From positions 2,327,001 through 2,391,000 of the forward strand of contig NZ_JAZHRR010000001.1 in the NCBI RefSeq assembly GCF_036924515.1: a DNA stretch of 64,000 nucleotides. The letters run 5' to 3'. This document shows positions 1 to 9,775 of this stretch, piece by piece. Every line of letters starts with the position of its first letter. The stretch's first letter is position 1. Made by a program: the position numbers and the translations under genes. The stretch is from Bradyrhizobium sp. AZCC 1610. GTDB lineage: Bacteria; Pseudomonadota; Alphaproteobacteria; Rhizobiales; Xanthobacteraceae. The notes below the pieces were generated by a model, which was not told where the DNA came from, did no database searches, and saw nothing but the letters and a program-made list of their open reading frames with translations.

Positions 1-1
1 C

Positions 2-367
2 ATGGCCGCGCTTTGGGAAACCGGCGATCAGCGGCTCGGCGATCTCGCCGCGATGACGACGATCGAGATATCGACGTTGTCGCGGCTGGTGGGTGAGATG
101 AAACGGCGTGGCCTCGTCACGCGCGCGCGGCTGAAGGACAACGGCCGCACCGTTGCGATCAACCTCACGCCGAAGGGGCGGACACTGGTCGAAGAGTTGA
201 TCCCGATCGCCATCCACTTCGAGGAGGTTGCGGTGCGCGATTTTCCGTCGAAGAACATTTCGGACCTGAAGACAATTCTGGCAGAGATCTACGAGAGCCT
301 GAAATCGCTCGAACCCGAGATCGAGGAAGCGAACAAGGCGCGCAAGGCGGCAAAGTCAAAAGGCTGA
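2..367 (+). CDS. MarR-family transcriptional regulator (5' end outside window)
   Basis: C-terminal part of a winged-helix MarR-type repressor. The frame is open from the first bases, so the true start probably lies upstream. Visible are the recognition-helix region (TIEISTLSRLVGEMKRRGLV), the wing (RARLKDNGRTVAINLTPKG) and a C-terminal dimerisation helix ending in a Lys/Ala-rich tail. MarR proteins bind palindromic operators and usually respond to small aromatic or phenolic ligands; the ligand cannot be told from sequence. The family is clear from the Leu-Thr-Pro-x-Gly wing signature. Confidence 0.85.
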   Translation: MAALWETGDQRLGDLAAMTTIEISTLSRLVGEMKRRGLVTRARLKDNGRTVAINLTPKGRTLVEELIPIAIHFEEVAVRDFPSKNISDLKTILAEIYESLKSLEPEIEEANKARKAAKSKG

Positions 368-430
368 CGTCTCCGCGGGTACGCGGGGGGAGCGCTGGAC
401 GCGCCTCTTATGCCAAACTGGCGTCCGCCT

Positions 431-625
431 TTAGCTGCGCATGGCGGCGCGGAAGCCGACGAAGCTCAACGCGCCCGCTACGATGACGGCAATCCAGCTC
501 GCCCAGAACGGCACATCGACGCCATTCAAGGCGACTGTCCATCCCATCACAATCCGGATCAACTGCAGAAGTGCGATCAGGGCAAAGATGGCGGCGGCAA
601 GCGTGCAAAAGGTTCTTATGGTCAT
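431..625 (-). CDS. Small two-helix membrane protein, unknown function
   Basis: 64 residues. Two hydrophobic segments (about residues 5-27 and 38-58) separated by a short loop containing Trp and Asp; basic C-terminus (RAAMRS). The ATG at 625 is preceded by GGAG at good spacing, which decides against the much longer frame reaching 922. No family recognised. Convergent with the MarR gene, so not obviously part of its regulon. Confidence 0.6.
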   Translation of the reverse strand: MTIRTFCTLAAAIFALIALLQLIRIVMGWTVALNGVDVPFWASWIAVIVAGALSFVGFRAAMRS

Positions 626-940
626 TGCCCATCTCCGACGGCCCACGGGGACATGCTCGTTCCCTGAAGCCAAAATGGGGAGGGACCGGCGCGGCGGCCA
701 CTGCCCTTGAACAGGAAGTGGTTTTAACCGAGCCACTTTCGATGTGTCGCACAATCGCCGTTTCGCGACGCCGTGGGTCGGAATCACTTCCGCCCTTGGC
801 ACCTGCGAGAGTTCCGACGGCGATCGAGGTGTCTGTTTATCGGGGCAGACCAGATGTGATCGGTACACCGTTAAAACGACGCGAGTGACCCCATTCGGAC
901 ATCGCTGGACGGCCCACTGCAAAACAGGTCTTGAGCATGC
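626..940. other. Intergenic stretch with a dispersed repeat
   Basis: No convincing gene on either strand. It holds one copy of an imperfect dispersed repeat (823-863) also found near 61.98 and 62.51 kb, and presumably the promoter of the small membrane protein. Confidence 0.5.
823..863 (-). repeat. Dispersed intergenic repeat, copy 1
   Basis: Read on the minus strand this 41-base stretch aligns with 62507-62543 and, less well, with 61981-62019: a CCGAyCACnTC block, a GTCTrCCCC block and a short AAACrGACA block in the same order. No coding sense. Such short patches look like remnants of a repeat family scattered in intergenic DNA of this genome. Confidence 0.5.
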
Positions 941-1195
941 TCAGTCGCGGGTCATCGCGACCACCTTGAAGTCCTTGTCGAGCTTGATGTCGTACTGCCC
1001 GTCCTTGCATTTGGCGTCATCGACTTCAAAGTAGCCGCTGCCCTCGGTCTCCTTTTCCATCTTGCCGCCCGTGCAGCCAAAGACTTCCAAGGCAGCCTTG
1101 ATCTTCTCGGCCTCTGCCGGTGTTACTGGGGTGTCAGCAAGCGCGAAAGTGCTGCTTACAAGTGCGGTAGCGAATGCCATCAAGAAGGGCTTCAT
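941..1195 (-). CDS. PepSY-like small periplasmic protein
   Basis: 84 residues. Signal peptide MKPFLMAFATALVSSTFALA with a likely cut before DTPVT, then a compact domain (about residues 25-84) whose order, helix followed by GYFEVDDAKCKDGQYDIKLDKDFKVV, matches PepSY-type folds. Cys residues in FGCTGG and AKCKDG could form a disulfide. The ATG at 1195 is preferred over a TTG at 1210 because GGAG lies between them as its ribosome site. PepSY proteins are often peptidase inhibitors or metal/redox-associated; no specific function is claimed. Confidence 0.7.
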   Translation of the reverse strand: MKPFLMAFATALVSSTFALADTPVTPAEAEKIKAALEVFGCTGGKMEKETEGSGYFEVDDAKCKDGQYDIKLDKDFKVVAMTRD

Positions 1196-1541
1196 CTGTG
1201 CATTCTCCAATTCAGCAAACCAGCTTAAGCCAAGTCTGTTCCAACCGAAAGGCGTCAGGAGGAAATCCCGACCTTAAAGTGCGGGGTAGACCTGCGGATG
1301 TCTGATCGCGTCGTTATCGGCATGTCTGCCTTTGCGAACCTCATGGAAGCTAAGCGGACATGATCAGTTTGTGAGTCCACGCCTTAGTCGTCCGTGAAGA
1401 ATTCCCAAACCGTTGATTTGGAATCCAGAAACGGCATTTTGCGGTAACGGCATTTGCCGGAAAGTTGGCCTTTGGAACGTGATTCCTTGCAAACTTGATT
1501 TGTGATTCACTCGCCGTGAACGGCGTTGGCGAGGGGATTCG
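1196..1541. other. Region upstream of the PepSY-like gene plus left end of the IS element
   Basis: 1196-1379 is unassigned DNA, probably the promoter side of the PepSY-like gene. From 1388 the sequence belongs to the insertion element (terminal inverted repeat and the untranslated leader of its transposase). No other gene seen. Confidence 0.5.
1388..1401 (+). repeat. IS left terminal inverted repeat
   Basis: TCGTCCGTGAAGAA, exactly complementary to 2894-2907. Outside it lies CGCCTTAG (1380-1387), repeated directly at 2908-2915. Confidence 0.8.
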
Positions 1542-2885
1542 ATGCGACCACGGGAGCGGAGCGAGACGGGAGAACAGGACCTTTTCCGCTCCCGGCTTGA
1601 TCAGATCATCGACATGAAGCATCCGCTGGTGACGCTGGGGCGGACGGTGGATTGGGGGTTCCTGGAGGAGCGGTTCGGCGAGGTTTACACCGATGATCCC
1701 GGCCGGCCACCGCTGCCGACGCGCCTGATGGCGGGGCTGGCGATCCTCAAGCACACCTACGACCTGTCCGACGAGGTGCTGTGCGAGCGGTGGGTCGAGA
1801 ACCCCTATTACCAATACTTCTGCGGCGAAGAGTTCTTCCAGCACCGGCTGGTGTTCGATCGCTCGTCGCTGACGCGCTGGCGCAACCGGATGGGCGAGGA
1901 GCGGCTGGCTGCGCTAATCCAGGAGAGCCTGTCGGTTGCCACCAGGACCAAGGCGATCAAGCCGTCCGAGCTGTCGCGGGTGATCGTCGACACCACGGTT
2001 CAGCCCAAGAACGTGACGTTCCCCACCGATGCGAGGCTTCTGAACCGGGCGCGCGAGAAGCTGGTGCGGCTGGCGAAGCGTCACGGGGTGGCTTTGCGCC
2101 AGTCCTATGCGCGGGTGGGCAAGTTCGCCCTGATCCAGCATCAGCGCTATGCCCACGCCAAGCAGTTCAAGCGCGCCAACAGGATGCTCAAGAAGCTGCG
2201 CACCTGTCTCGGCCGCGTGATCCGCGACATTGGCCGCAAGATCGAGGGTAACGGCGTGCTCGAAATGGCGTTCGCAAAGCTGCTGGCGCTGGCGCGTCGC
2301 GTGCGCGAGCAGAAGCAGCATCAGCGCGGACCGAAGGTCTATTCCCTGCACGCGCCGGAGGTCGAATGCATCGGCAAAGGCAAGGCTCATCGGCCTTACG
2401 AGTTCGGCGTCAAAGTCTCCGTCGCCACCACGATCGGCCACGCCAAGGGTGGCCAGTTCGTCACCCATGTGAAGTCGCTGCCCGGCAATCCCTATGACGG
2501 CCATACGCTGGCAAACGTGATCCCGGACATGGAGGCGCTCATCGGCAACATCATCGCGCGCCTCCTCGCCGACAAGGGATACCGCGGCCACAATGCGCCA
2601 CCCGATTACAAGTTCAGGGTCTTCCTCTCCGGCCAGAAGCGAGGGGTGACGCCGAAGATCAAGCGCGAACTGCGCCGCAGGGCCGCAGTCGAACCCGTCA
2701 TCGGCCATCTCAAAGCCGAGCACCGCATGGGCCGCAATTATCTCTGGTTCCGTCGCGGCGACGCCGCCAACGCCGTCCTCGCCGCCGCCGGCTACAACTT
2801 CCGCCGTCTCATCCGCTGGCTCAGGCTCTTGCTGCGCCTGTTCCTGACCACACTCTTCCTCAGCCCGCTGAATAATCCGGCGTGA
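1542..2885 (+). CDS. IS5-family DDE transposase
   Basis: 447 residues. An N-terminal helical DNA-binding region (DUF772-like, RLMAGLAILKHTYDLSDEVL) precedes the catalytic core. Likely DDE residues are D150 (VIVDTTVQPKN), D344 (LLADKGYRGH) and E384 (RRAAVEPVIGHLK), the last within the Y-x2-R-x3-E-x6-K-type context usual in IS4/IS5 transposases. ATG at 1542 follows GAGGGG at good spacing. Between the first and second Asp lies a basic insert (about residues 165-265). The gene looks intact, so the element may be active. Confidence 0.9.
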   Translation: MRPRERSETGEQDLFRSRLDQIIDMKHPLVTLGRTVDWGFLEERFGEVYTDDPGRPPLPTRLMAGLAILKHTYDLSDEVLCERWVENPYYQYFCGEEFFQHRLVFDRSSLTRWRNRMGEERLAALIQESLSVATRTKAIKPSELSRVIVDTTVQPKNVTFPTDARLLNRAREKLVRLAKRHGVALRQSYARVGKFALIQHQRYAHAKQFKRANRMLKKLRTCLGRVIRDIGRKIEGNGVLEMAFAKLLALARRVREQKQHQRGPKVYSLHAPEVECIGKGKAHRPYEFGVKVSVATTIGHAKGGQFVTHVKSLPGNPYDGHTLANVIPDMEALIGNIIARLLADKGYRGHNAPPDYKFRVFLSGQKRGVTPKIKRELRRRAAVEPVIGHLKAEHRMGRNYLWFRRGDAANAVLAAAGYNFRRLIRWLRLLLRLFLTTLFLSPLNNPA

Positions 2886-2893
2886 AATCGGTC

Positions 2894-2907
2894 TTCTTCA
2901 CGGACGA
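2894..2907 (-). repeat. IS right terminal inverted repeat
   Basis: Complement of the left end 1388-1401. Immediately outside is the direct repeat CGCCTTAG (2908-2915), within which TTA is the reverse-strand stop codon of the aspartic protease gene. Confidence 0.8.
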
Positions 2908-2911
2908 CGCC

Positions 2912-3463
2912 TTAGTTCGCAGCCGCGCGGCGCTTGCTCCGGCCTGCCACCTCGGGATAGCCGTGCAGCATCACCTTGTCGGCCCGCACGCCCCAGCTTT
3001 CCAGCCGGTCCAGAAAACTCATTCCGAGCAGGTTGGTCTTCATCTGGCCGCGCGGCACGACCAGCGCCGGAACCGATTTCTCGACGAGTTGACCTACCGC
3101 GAGACGATCGAGGGTCAGCCGCGCCGCCTTGGTGTGACCGCCGGCGGTTTCGACGTCGACATTGTATTCGAGCATTTCGATCGGCAGGCCGATCGCCTTC
3201 GCCGTCTCCCAGGTCAGCACCACCGACGTTGCGCCGGTGTCGATCACCATCGGCGCCTTGACGCCGTTGATCTTGGCATGAAGCGCGAATTCGCCGGCCT
3301 TGCCGCGCGCGATCTGCACGGCGGGCGCCGGCTCCAGGCTGCGTTGCCGCAGCATTTTCGATACCGAATTGCTGGCGCGCGCGATCTGGTCCGGATCGCC
3401 GTAGGCCACGACGGCGCCGGCGGTGGCGGCGAGCATCGCCAGAACGAGCATGAAGCGGATCAC
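2912..3463 (-). CDS. Clan AA (retroviral-type) aspartic protease, TIGR02281-like
   Basis: 183 residues, membrane-anchored by an N-terminal hydrophobic segment (FMLVLAMLAATAGAVVA). The protease domain (about residues 50-170) shows the single catalytic motif VIDTGATS, followed by an LLGMSFLDRL motif typical of this family, which works as a homodimer. Start taken as GTG at 3463, with GGAGG seven bases upstream; upstream in-frame ATGs lie inside the preceding gene. It follows the DUF1289 gene closely. The stop codon TAA lies within the target duplication of the IS element, so the reading frame was preserved although its 3' flank was replaced. Confidence 0.85.
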   Translation of the reverse strand: MIRFMLVLAMLAATAGAVVAYGDPDQIARASNSVSKMLRQRSLEPAPAVQIARGKAGEFALHAKINGVKAPMVIDTGATSVVLTWETAKAIGLPIEMLEYNVDVETAGGHTKAARLTLDRLAVGQLVEKSVPALVVPRGQMKTNLLGMSFLDRLESWGVRADKVMLHGYPEVAGRSKRRAAAN

Positions 3464-3491
3464 AGCGCGCCTCCGCCGGTTCGTCCGGTGA

Positions 3492-3695
3492 TCAGCCGCG
3501 CTCGCTGCGCGGCGGCATCTGCACGAGGCCGGCCTCCGCCATGCGCGCCGCAAGCCTTTCCATCACGGCCAATCGTTCCGCTGTCTCCATGCGGTGCCAG
3601 CGCGCGATCTCCGGCAACGTTCGTCCGCAGCCGAAGCAGAGTTTGGTTTTGGGGTCCATCATACAGACTGCGATACACGGCGTTTCTTTGCTCAT
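3492..3695 (-). CDS. DUF1289 domain protein
   Basis: 67 residues. Begins MSKETPCIAVCMMDP and continues LCFGCGRTLPEIARW: four conserved cysteines in the C-x3-C...C-x2-C pattern of DUF1289, probably a metal or Fe-S binding knuckle. A TTG at 3731 with GGAG upstream would add twelve residues; ATG at 3695 is chosen because family members start right at this point. It overlaps nothing but sits 28 bases before the aspartic protease start and about 45 after the kinase stop, so the three are likely co-transcribed. Confidence 0.85.
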   Translation of the reverse strand: MSKETPCIAVCMMDPKTKLCFGCGRTLPEIARWHRMETAERLAVMERLAARMAEAGLVQMPPRSERG

Positions 3696-3740
3696 ATAGC
3701 GATAGTGAAATGGTTTGCGTTCCTTGCGCAAGCGCTCCAG

Positions 3741-5345
3741 CTACAACCCGGTTCCTGCACTCATGATCGGTTTGTGGCGCGCCCGCCGCTTGTCGTCGGC
3801 GACCGCTGTGACGGTGGGCTCCGGCTGCAGCGGCGGGGCCTCCTCGGCCATCGGCGCCAGCGCGCTCATCACGCGTTCCGGCGGGAAGGTGACGATGACT
3901 TCGGTGCCGATGCGCAATTTCGATTTCAGCGTGAAGGTGCCGCCATGCATATCGATCAGGCTCTTTGCGATTGGAAGGCCCAGCCCCGCGCCCTGTTCGG
4001 CGGACTTGATCGAGTTGGAGCCCTGGCCGAACGAGGCCAGCACGATCGGGATCTCGTCCTCGGCAATGCCGGATCCGGTATCCTTGACGCTCAGATATTG
4101 CCCGCCGGAAGCGGTCCAGCCGACCTTGAGCCAGATATCGCCGCCTTGCGGGGTGAACTTGATCGAGTTGGACAACAGGTTGAGCACGATCTGGCGCGTA
4201 GCGCGTTCGTCGCCCCAGATCCTGGGCATGCCGTGCTCGAACACCTCGTGGATGGTGATGCCGCGGCTGGTCGCGCGCAGCTTCAAGAGATGGTGGCAGT
4301 CGGCAACGACGTGCAGCAGCGACACCGCTTCCTCATTCAGTTCGTAGCGGCCGGCCTCGATCCGCGACAGATCGAGAATCTCGTTGATGAGATTGAGCAG
4401 GTGAACGCCCGAATTATGGATGTCGGCGGAATATTCCTTGTACACCGCCACCGCATGCGCGCCGAAAATTTCGCTCTTCATCACCTCGGAGAAGCCGAGG
4501 ATCGCGTTCAGCGGCGTGCGCAGCTCATGGCTCATCTGCGCCAGAAAGCGCGACTTGGCGACGTTGGCGGATTCGGCGCGGTGCCGCGCTTCGTCCGAGA
4601 TCGCCTTGGCCTGTTCGAGCTCGCCGATCAGCGCGTCCTTTTCGGCGCGCGCTTCCAGGGTCGCCAGCGTGGTCGAATGGAGTTGATGGGCGAGCAGGGC
4701 GAAATAGGCTTCGGCGGCAACCGCAAGCAGCGCAAGCGCGTAATTGTCGAAGGTTCCGCTCAGCACGAAATTGAGCGCGATCGCTGCCGTCACCGGTGCG
4801 GTCGCCGCCATCGCCGCAATGGGGAGCGTCGCCGCCAGCATGCTCGACACCGCGATCACCAGCAGCATCAGGAACATCATCATCGTGTTCGAGACGGTAT
4901 CGAGACCGGCCGGATGCAGCAGGATCGCGGTCCAGGACAGGCCGTAGAGCAGGTCGAGCAGCACGAACCGGGTCTGCCACTTGCGCGTCGCCGCGAGCGA
5001 GGGCTTCTCGCGGAGGAAGCGCCAGCAATTGCGAATGATGGCGGCATGGATGCAGAGCATGCCGACGGTCCAGATCGCGGCCGGCACGGCGTACTTCCAG
5101 AGGCCGAACAGCACGCCGGTCGCAACCACCAGCAGCATGACGACAAAGGAGGCCGATACCCGGGTCTGGGCATATTGCCGGAGCAATTCGGTATCGAACG
5201 CCGGGCGGGTTCCGCTTGATGACGTTAACCGATCCCGCGCCTCGCGTACCCGCTGCGCCGCCACGCGCCGGGTGTTGACCGGCGGTCCGGCGGGCGCTTC
5301 TGCCGGAAGCTGGACAACCTCAGGCTTTTCTGCGGGGTTACTCAT
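3741..5345 (-). CDS. Membrane sensor histidine kinase (PleC/DivJ/PdhS-like core)
   Basis: 534 residues. A hydrophilic N-terminus (1-65) is followed by several hydrophobic segments between about 66 and 225, a coiled stretch, then HisKA with phospho-acceptor H273 in QMSHELRTPLNAILGFSEV and a HATPase_c domain (NLLSNSIKFTPQGG, DTGSGIAEDEI, GAGLGLPIAKS). The wording of the H-box (FLAQMSHELRTPLNAI) matches the PleC/DivJ/PdhS cell-cycle kinases of alphaproteobacteria, but no PAS domain is evident. No response regulator is adjacent. A TTG four codons upstream is a possible alternative start; ATG at 5345 is preferred. Confidence 0.85.
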   Translation of the reverse strand: MSNPAEKPEVVQLPAEAPAGPPVNTRRVAAQRVREARDRLTSSSGTRPAFDTELLRQYAQTRVSASFVVMLLVVATGVLFGLWKYAVPAAIWTVGMLCIHAAIIRNCWRFLREKPSLAATRKWQTRFVLLDLLYGLSWTAILLHPAGLDTVSNTMMMFLMLLVIAVSSMLAATLPIAAMAATAPVTAAIALNFVLSGTFDNYALALLAVAAEAYFALLAHQLHSTTLATLEARAEKDALIGELEQAKAISDEARHRAESANVAKSRFLAQMSHELRTPLNAILGFSEVMKSEIFGAHAVAVYKEYSADIHNSGVHLLNLINEILDLSRIEAGRYELNEEAVSLLHVVADCHHLLKLRATSRGITIHEVFEHGMPRIWGDERATRQIVLNLLSNSIKFTPQGGDIWLKVGWTASGGQYLSVKDTGSGIAEDEIPIVLASFGQGSNSIKSAEQGAGLGLPIAKSLIDMHGGTFTLKSKLRIGTEVIVTFPPERVMSALAPMAEEAPPLQPEPTVTAVADDKRRARHKPIMSAGTGL

Positions 5346-5483
5346 CAAACAACACAAATCCTGCCCGCGAACCGCGCGCGCTTTTGCATTGTCTATCTGT
5401 GCCCTAAATCATTAAGCGATGACTTAAAGAGCTAAAAATTTCCGTTAGCGGGAAGTTAAAATTAACCTGTTCCCCAGGCGGAA

Positions 5484-5512
5484 CCCCGCTTCTGACGGGA
5501 CAAGAAGCGGGG
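5484..5512 (-). terminator. Hairpin between dehydrogenase and kinase genes
   Basis: Perfect 10-base GC-rich stem (5484-5493 with 5503-5512). It lies after the stop of the minus-strand dehydrogenase gene and before the kinase start. No clear T-run follows on the minus strand, so it could be a terminator, an attenuator or a small repeat. Confidence 0.4.
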
Positions 5513-5544
5513 CCCGTTCTGCGATCTTAACCGGCTTTTTTAAC

Positions 5545-6417
5545 TCACCGCTCCAGCCGGGCCATCAGGCTCGACGTATCCCAGCGCTTGCCGCCCATCT
5601 TCTCGACCTCGGCGTAGAACTGGTCGACCAGAGCGGTCACCGGCAGGTTGGCGCCGTTGCGGCGGGCTTCTGTGATGCAGATCGAAAGGTCCTTGCGCAT
5701 CCATTCGACCGCAAAGCCGAAATCGAACTTGCCTTCGTTCATGGCCTTGTAGCGGTTCTCCATCTGCCAGGACTGCGCTGCCCCCTTGGAGATGGTCTCG
5801 ATCACGGCCGCAACGTCCAGCCCCGACTTCTTTGCGAAATGAATGCCCTCGGATAGGCCCTGGACAAGACCGGCGATGCAGATCTGGTTGACCATCTTGG
5901 TGAGCTGGCCGGCGCCGGCGGGCCCGAGAAGCTTGCACATCCGCGCGTAGGAGCCGGCGATGATCGGCTCGGCAGCAGCATAGGCATCTTCCTTGCCGCC
6001 GCACATCACCGTCAGCACGGCGTTTTCCGCACCCGCCTGGCCGCCGGACACCGGCGCGTCGATGAACTTGAAGCCCGCCTTGATGGCGGCGGCGTCGAGC
6101 TCGCGGGCAACCTCGGCGGAGGCGGTGGTGTGATCGACGAAGATTCCGCCCTTTTTCATCCCGGCGAAGGCGCCATCAGCGCCGATCGTGACGGCGCGCA
6201 GATCATTGTCGTTGCCGACGCAGCACATCACGAAATCCTGACCTTCGGCCGCGGCCTTCGGCGTCGGCGCGGTGCGCCCGCCGAATTTGTCCGCCCATTC
6301 CTTCGCCTTGGCGCCGGTCCGGTTGTACACGGTCACCTCGTGGCCGCCTTTTTTCACCAGATGTCCTGCCATGGGGAAACCCATCACGCCGAGACCGAGA
6401 AAAGCGACTTTAGCCAT
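5545..6417 (-). CDS. 3-hydroxyisobutyrate dehydrogenase-family oxidoreductase
   Basis: 290 residues, beta-hydroxyacid dehydrogenase family. N-terminal Rossmann motif FLGLGVMGFPMAG (residues 6-18), substrate motif DAPVSGGQAGAENAVLTVM, catalytic lysine in AGQLTKMVNQI, and the C-terminal all-alpha domain (KSGLDVAAVIETISKGAAQSW...). Members oxidise 3-hydroxyisobutyrate, tartronate semialdehyde or related acids with NAD(P); the exact substrate is not determined here. ATG at 6417 is chosen because MAKVAFLGLG begins the fold, with AAGG upstream; the 23 extra residues back to 6486 are not conserved in character. Single gene, convergent with nothing. Confidence 0.9.
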   Translation of the reverse strand: MAKVAFLGLGVMGFPMAGHLVKKGGHEVTVYNRTGAKAKEWADKFGGRTAPTPKAAAEGQDFVMCCVGNDNDLRAVTIGADGAFAGMKKGGIFVDHTTASAEVARELDAAAIKAGFKFIDAPVSGGQAGAENAVLTVMCGGKEDAYAAAEPIIAGSYARMCKLLGPAGAGQLTKMVNQICIAGLVQGLSEGIHFAKKSGLDVAAVIETISKGAAQSWQMENRYKAMNEGKFDFGFAVEWMRKDLSICITEARRNGANLPVTALVDQFYAEVEKMGGKRWDTSSLMARLER

Positions 6418-6588
6418 ATGCAATACCTTAGAGTTCGCCGGCGACCTTGGACGGGCCGGACGTTGTTTTGGAGGAAGCCGCACCATACCCCCTGCGCAGG
6501 GGAGGGCAACGCCTTCATTTGGCGGGTAAGCTAGGATTTGTGCTAGGATAGGGTCTCAAGAACCTCACAAAAAAGGGAGTGACATCGC

Positions 6589-7026
6589 ATGGGCGTCAGT
6601 GTTGGCGTGCTCGACCATTTCAACATCCGGACCCGCAACCTTGCCGACACGGTCCGGTTCTATGAAGACGTTCTGGGCCTGGAAAAGGGCGCCCGGCCGA
6701 ACTTCGCCTTCCCCGGAGCCTGGATGTACAGCGAGGGCAAGGCGGTGGTGCACCTCGTCGATATCTCCAAGACCGAGGAACCGCAGAAGCCCGATTCCGG
6801 CGTCGTCCACCATGTCGCGTTTGCGAGCTACGGCTTTGACGGCATGAAGCGGCGGCTGGAACAGAAGGGCATGGCATACGACTCCCGGCAGGTGCCGGGT
6901 GGCGACCTCTGGCAGATCTTCGTCAATGATCCCAACGGCGTCATGATCGAGCTGAATTACGAGGCTGCCGAGGAGCAGGGTATCGCGGCGCCGGCCGAGC
7001 GGCGGGACGACGTCGGAGCGAGGTAG
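6589..7026 (+). CDS. VOC (glyoxalase/dioxygenase-fold) protein
   Basis: 145 residues. Two beta-alpha-beta-beta-beta modules: LDHFNIRTRNLADTVRFYEDVLGL and VVHHVAFASYGFDGMKRRL, ending DPNGVMIELNYE. Likely metal ligands are His10, the His of VHHVAF and the Glu of MIELNY, as in glyoxalase I and extradiol-type enzymes. Preceded by AAAGGGAGT. Divergent from the dehydrogenase gene across 170 bases. Substrate unknown. Confidence 0.85.
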   Translation: MGVSVGVLDHFNIRTRNLADTVRFYEDVLGLEKGARPNFAFPGAWMYSEGKAVVHLVDISKTEEPQKPDSGVVHHVAFASYGFDGMKRRLEQKGMAYDSRQVPGGDLWQIFVNDPNGVMIELNYEAAEEQGIAAPAERRDDVGAR

Positions 7027-7132
7027 CCTTTCGCGCTGAACCGCTCTATGGGTCGCATCCGACTGACGTAGCGGTTTCGAAACGCGGCCCAGCCTTTTCG
7101 GATTTGGTCCGAGGCCGATCAGGTCGCGTCAA

Positions 7133-7190
7133 GAAAGCGCGTCAATACAAGTGAGTAGAGCCCGGTTCTCAATCAGAACAGAAAGGGCTT
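7133..7190. repeat. Dispersed palindromic repeat, degenerate copy upstream of mrp
   Basis: Shares order and much sequence with 26254-26317: a GCGTCAA block, a TAGAGCCC block, a central hairpin (here GTTCT/AGAAC) and the closing GGGCT. The mrp ribosome site (AGGAG, 7192-7196) follows immediately, so the hairpin lies in the leader of that mRNA. Confidence 0.6.
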
Positions 7191-7204
7191 CAGGAGATGC
7201 GCGA

Positions 7205-8338
<1,134 letters not shown>

Positions 8339-8522
8339 CACCCCTTTATCCGTTCCCCCTAAGACTTTGGTTTAATCAGTGCAGTCATGCCTTTGTCGCG
8401 TTTTCGATAGCCAACTTCCGTGTTAAAGCCGCCCCGCCAGAGCGCCCCGGATGATGTGGAATTCGCCCCGCCGGAGGACAGCTCGAGCAATATGGGAAAC
8501 GCCCCGTCTTAAGGAGACTTGA

Positions 8523-9611
<1,089 letters not shown>

Positions 9612-9635
9612 TTACGCCTTAAGTCGTAGAAAGAT

Positions 9636-9666
9636 GCCCGGCCTTCGTAAGAAGGCCGGGCTTTTT
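9636..9666 (+). terminator. Rho-independent terminator after first TRAP receptor
   Basis: Perfect 11-base GC-rich stem (9636-9646 with 9651-9661), GTAA loop, then TTTTT. It separates the two receptor genes into independent transcripts. Confidence 0.9.
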
Positions 9667-9775
9667 CGTTTACCCCGTATAGTTCGGGATGGATATCGGG
9701 AACTGGATGTTCCATGCTGGCTGCGAAGGCCTCGCCAAGAAGGCCATGACATGCTCACCAACAGGGATGGATTCA

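Larger units (their letters stand above)
1388..2907 (+). mobile_element. Complete IS5-family insertion sequence
   Basis: About 1.52 kb. The ends carry a perfect 14-base terminal inverted repeat (1388-1401 TCGTCCGTGAAGAA; complement at 2894-2907). The octamer CGCCTTAG flanks both sides (1380-1387 and 2908-2915). It contains TTAG, which fits the YTAR-type four-base target duplications known for the IS5 group; the extra identity may be target sequence or part of the ends. One transposase gene fills the element. Intact ends, intact DDE gene and matching flanks suggest a recent insertion. The right end sits on the stop codon of the neighbouring aspartic protease gene. Confidence 0.85.

Noticed and set aside
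2882..3766. 294-codon plus-strand frame after the transposase
   Set aside because: Opposite the aspartic protease and DUF1289 genes, both with clear motifs and ribosome sites.
3594..5219. 541-codon frame opposite the histidine kinase
   Set aside because: Codon-bias shadow: the opposite strand has full HisKA and HATPase motifs, while this frame is rich in Arg/Gln/His with no domain.
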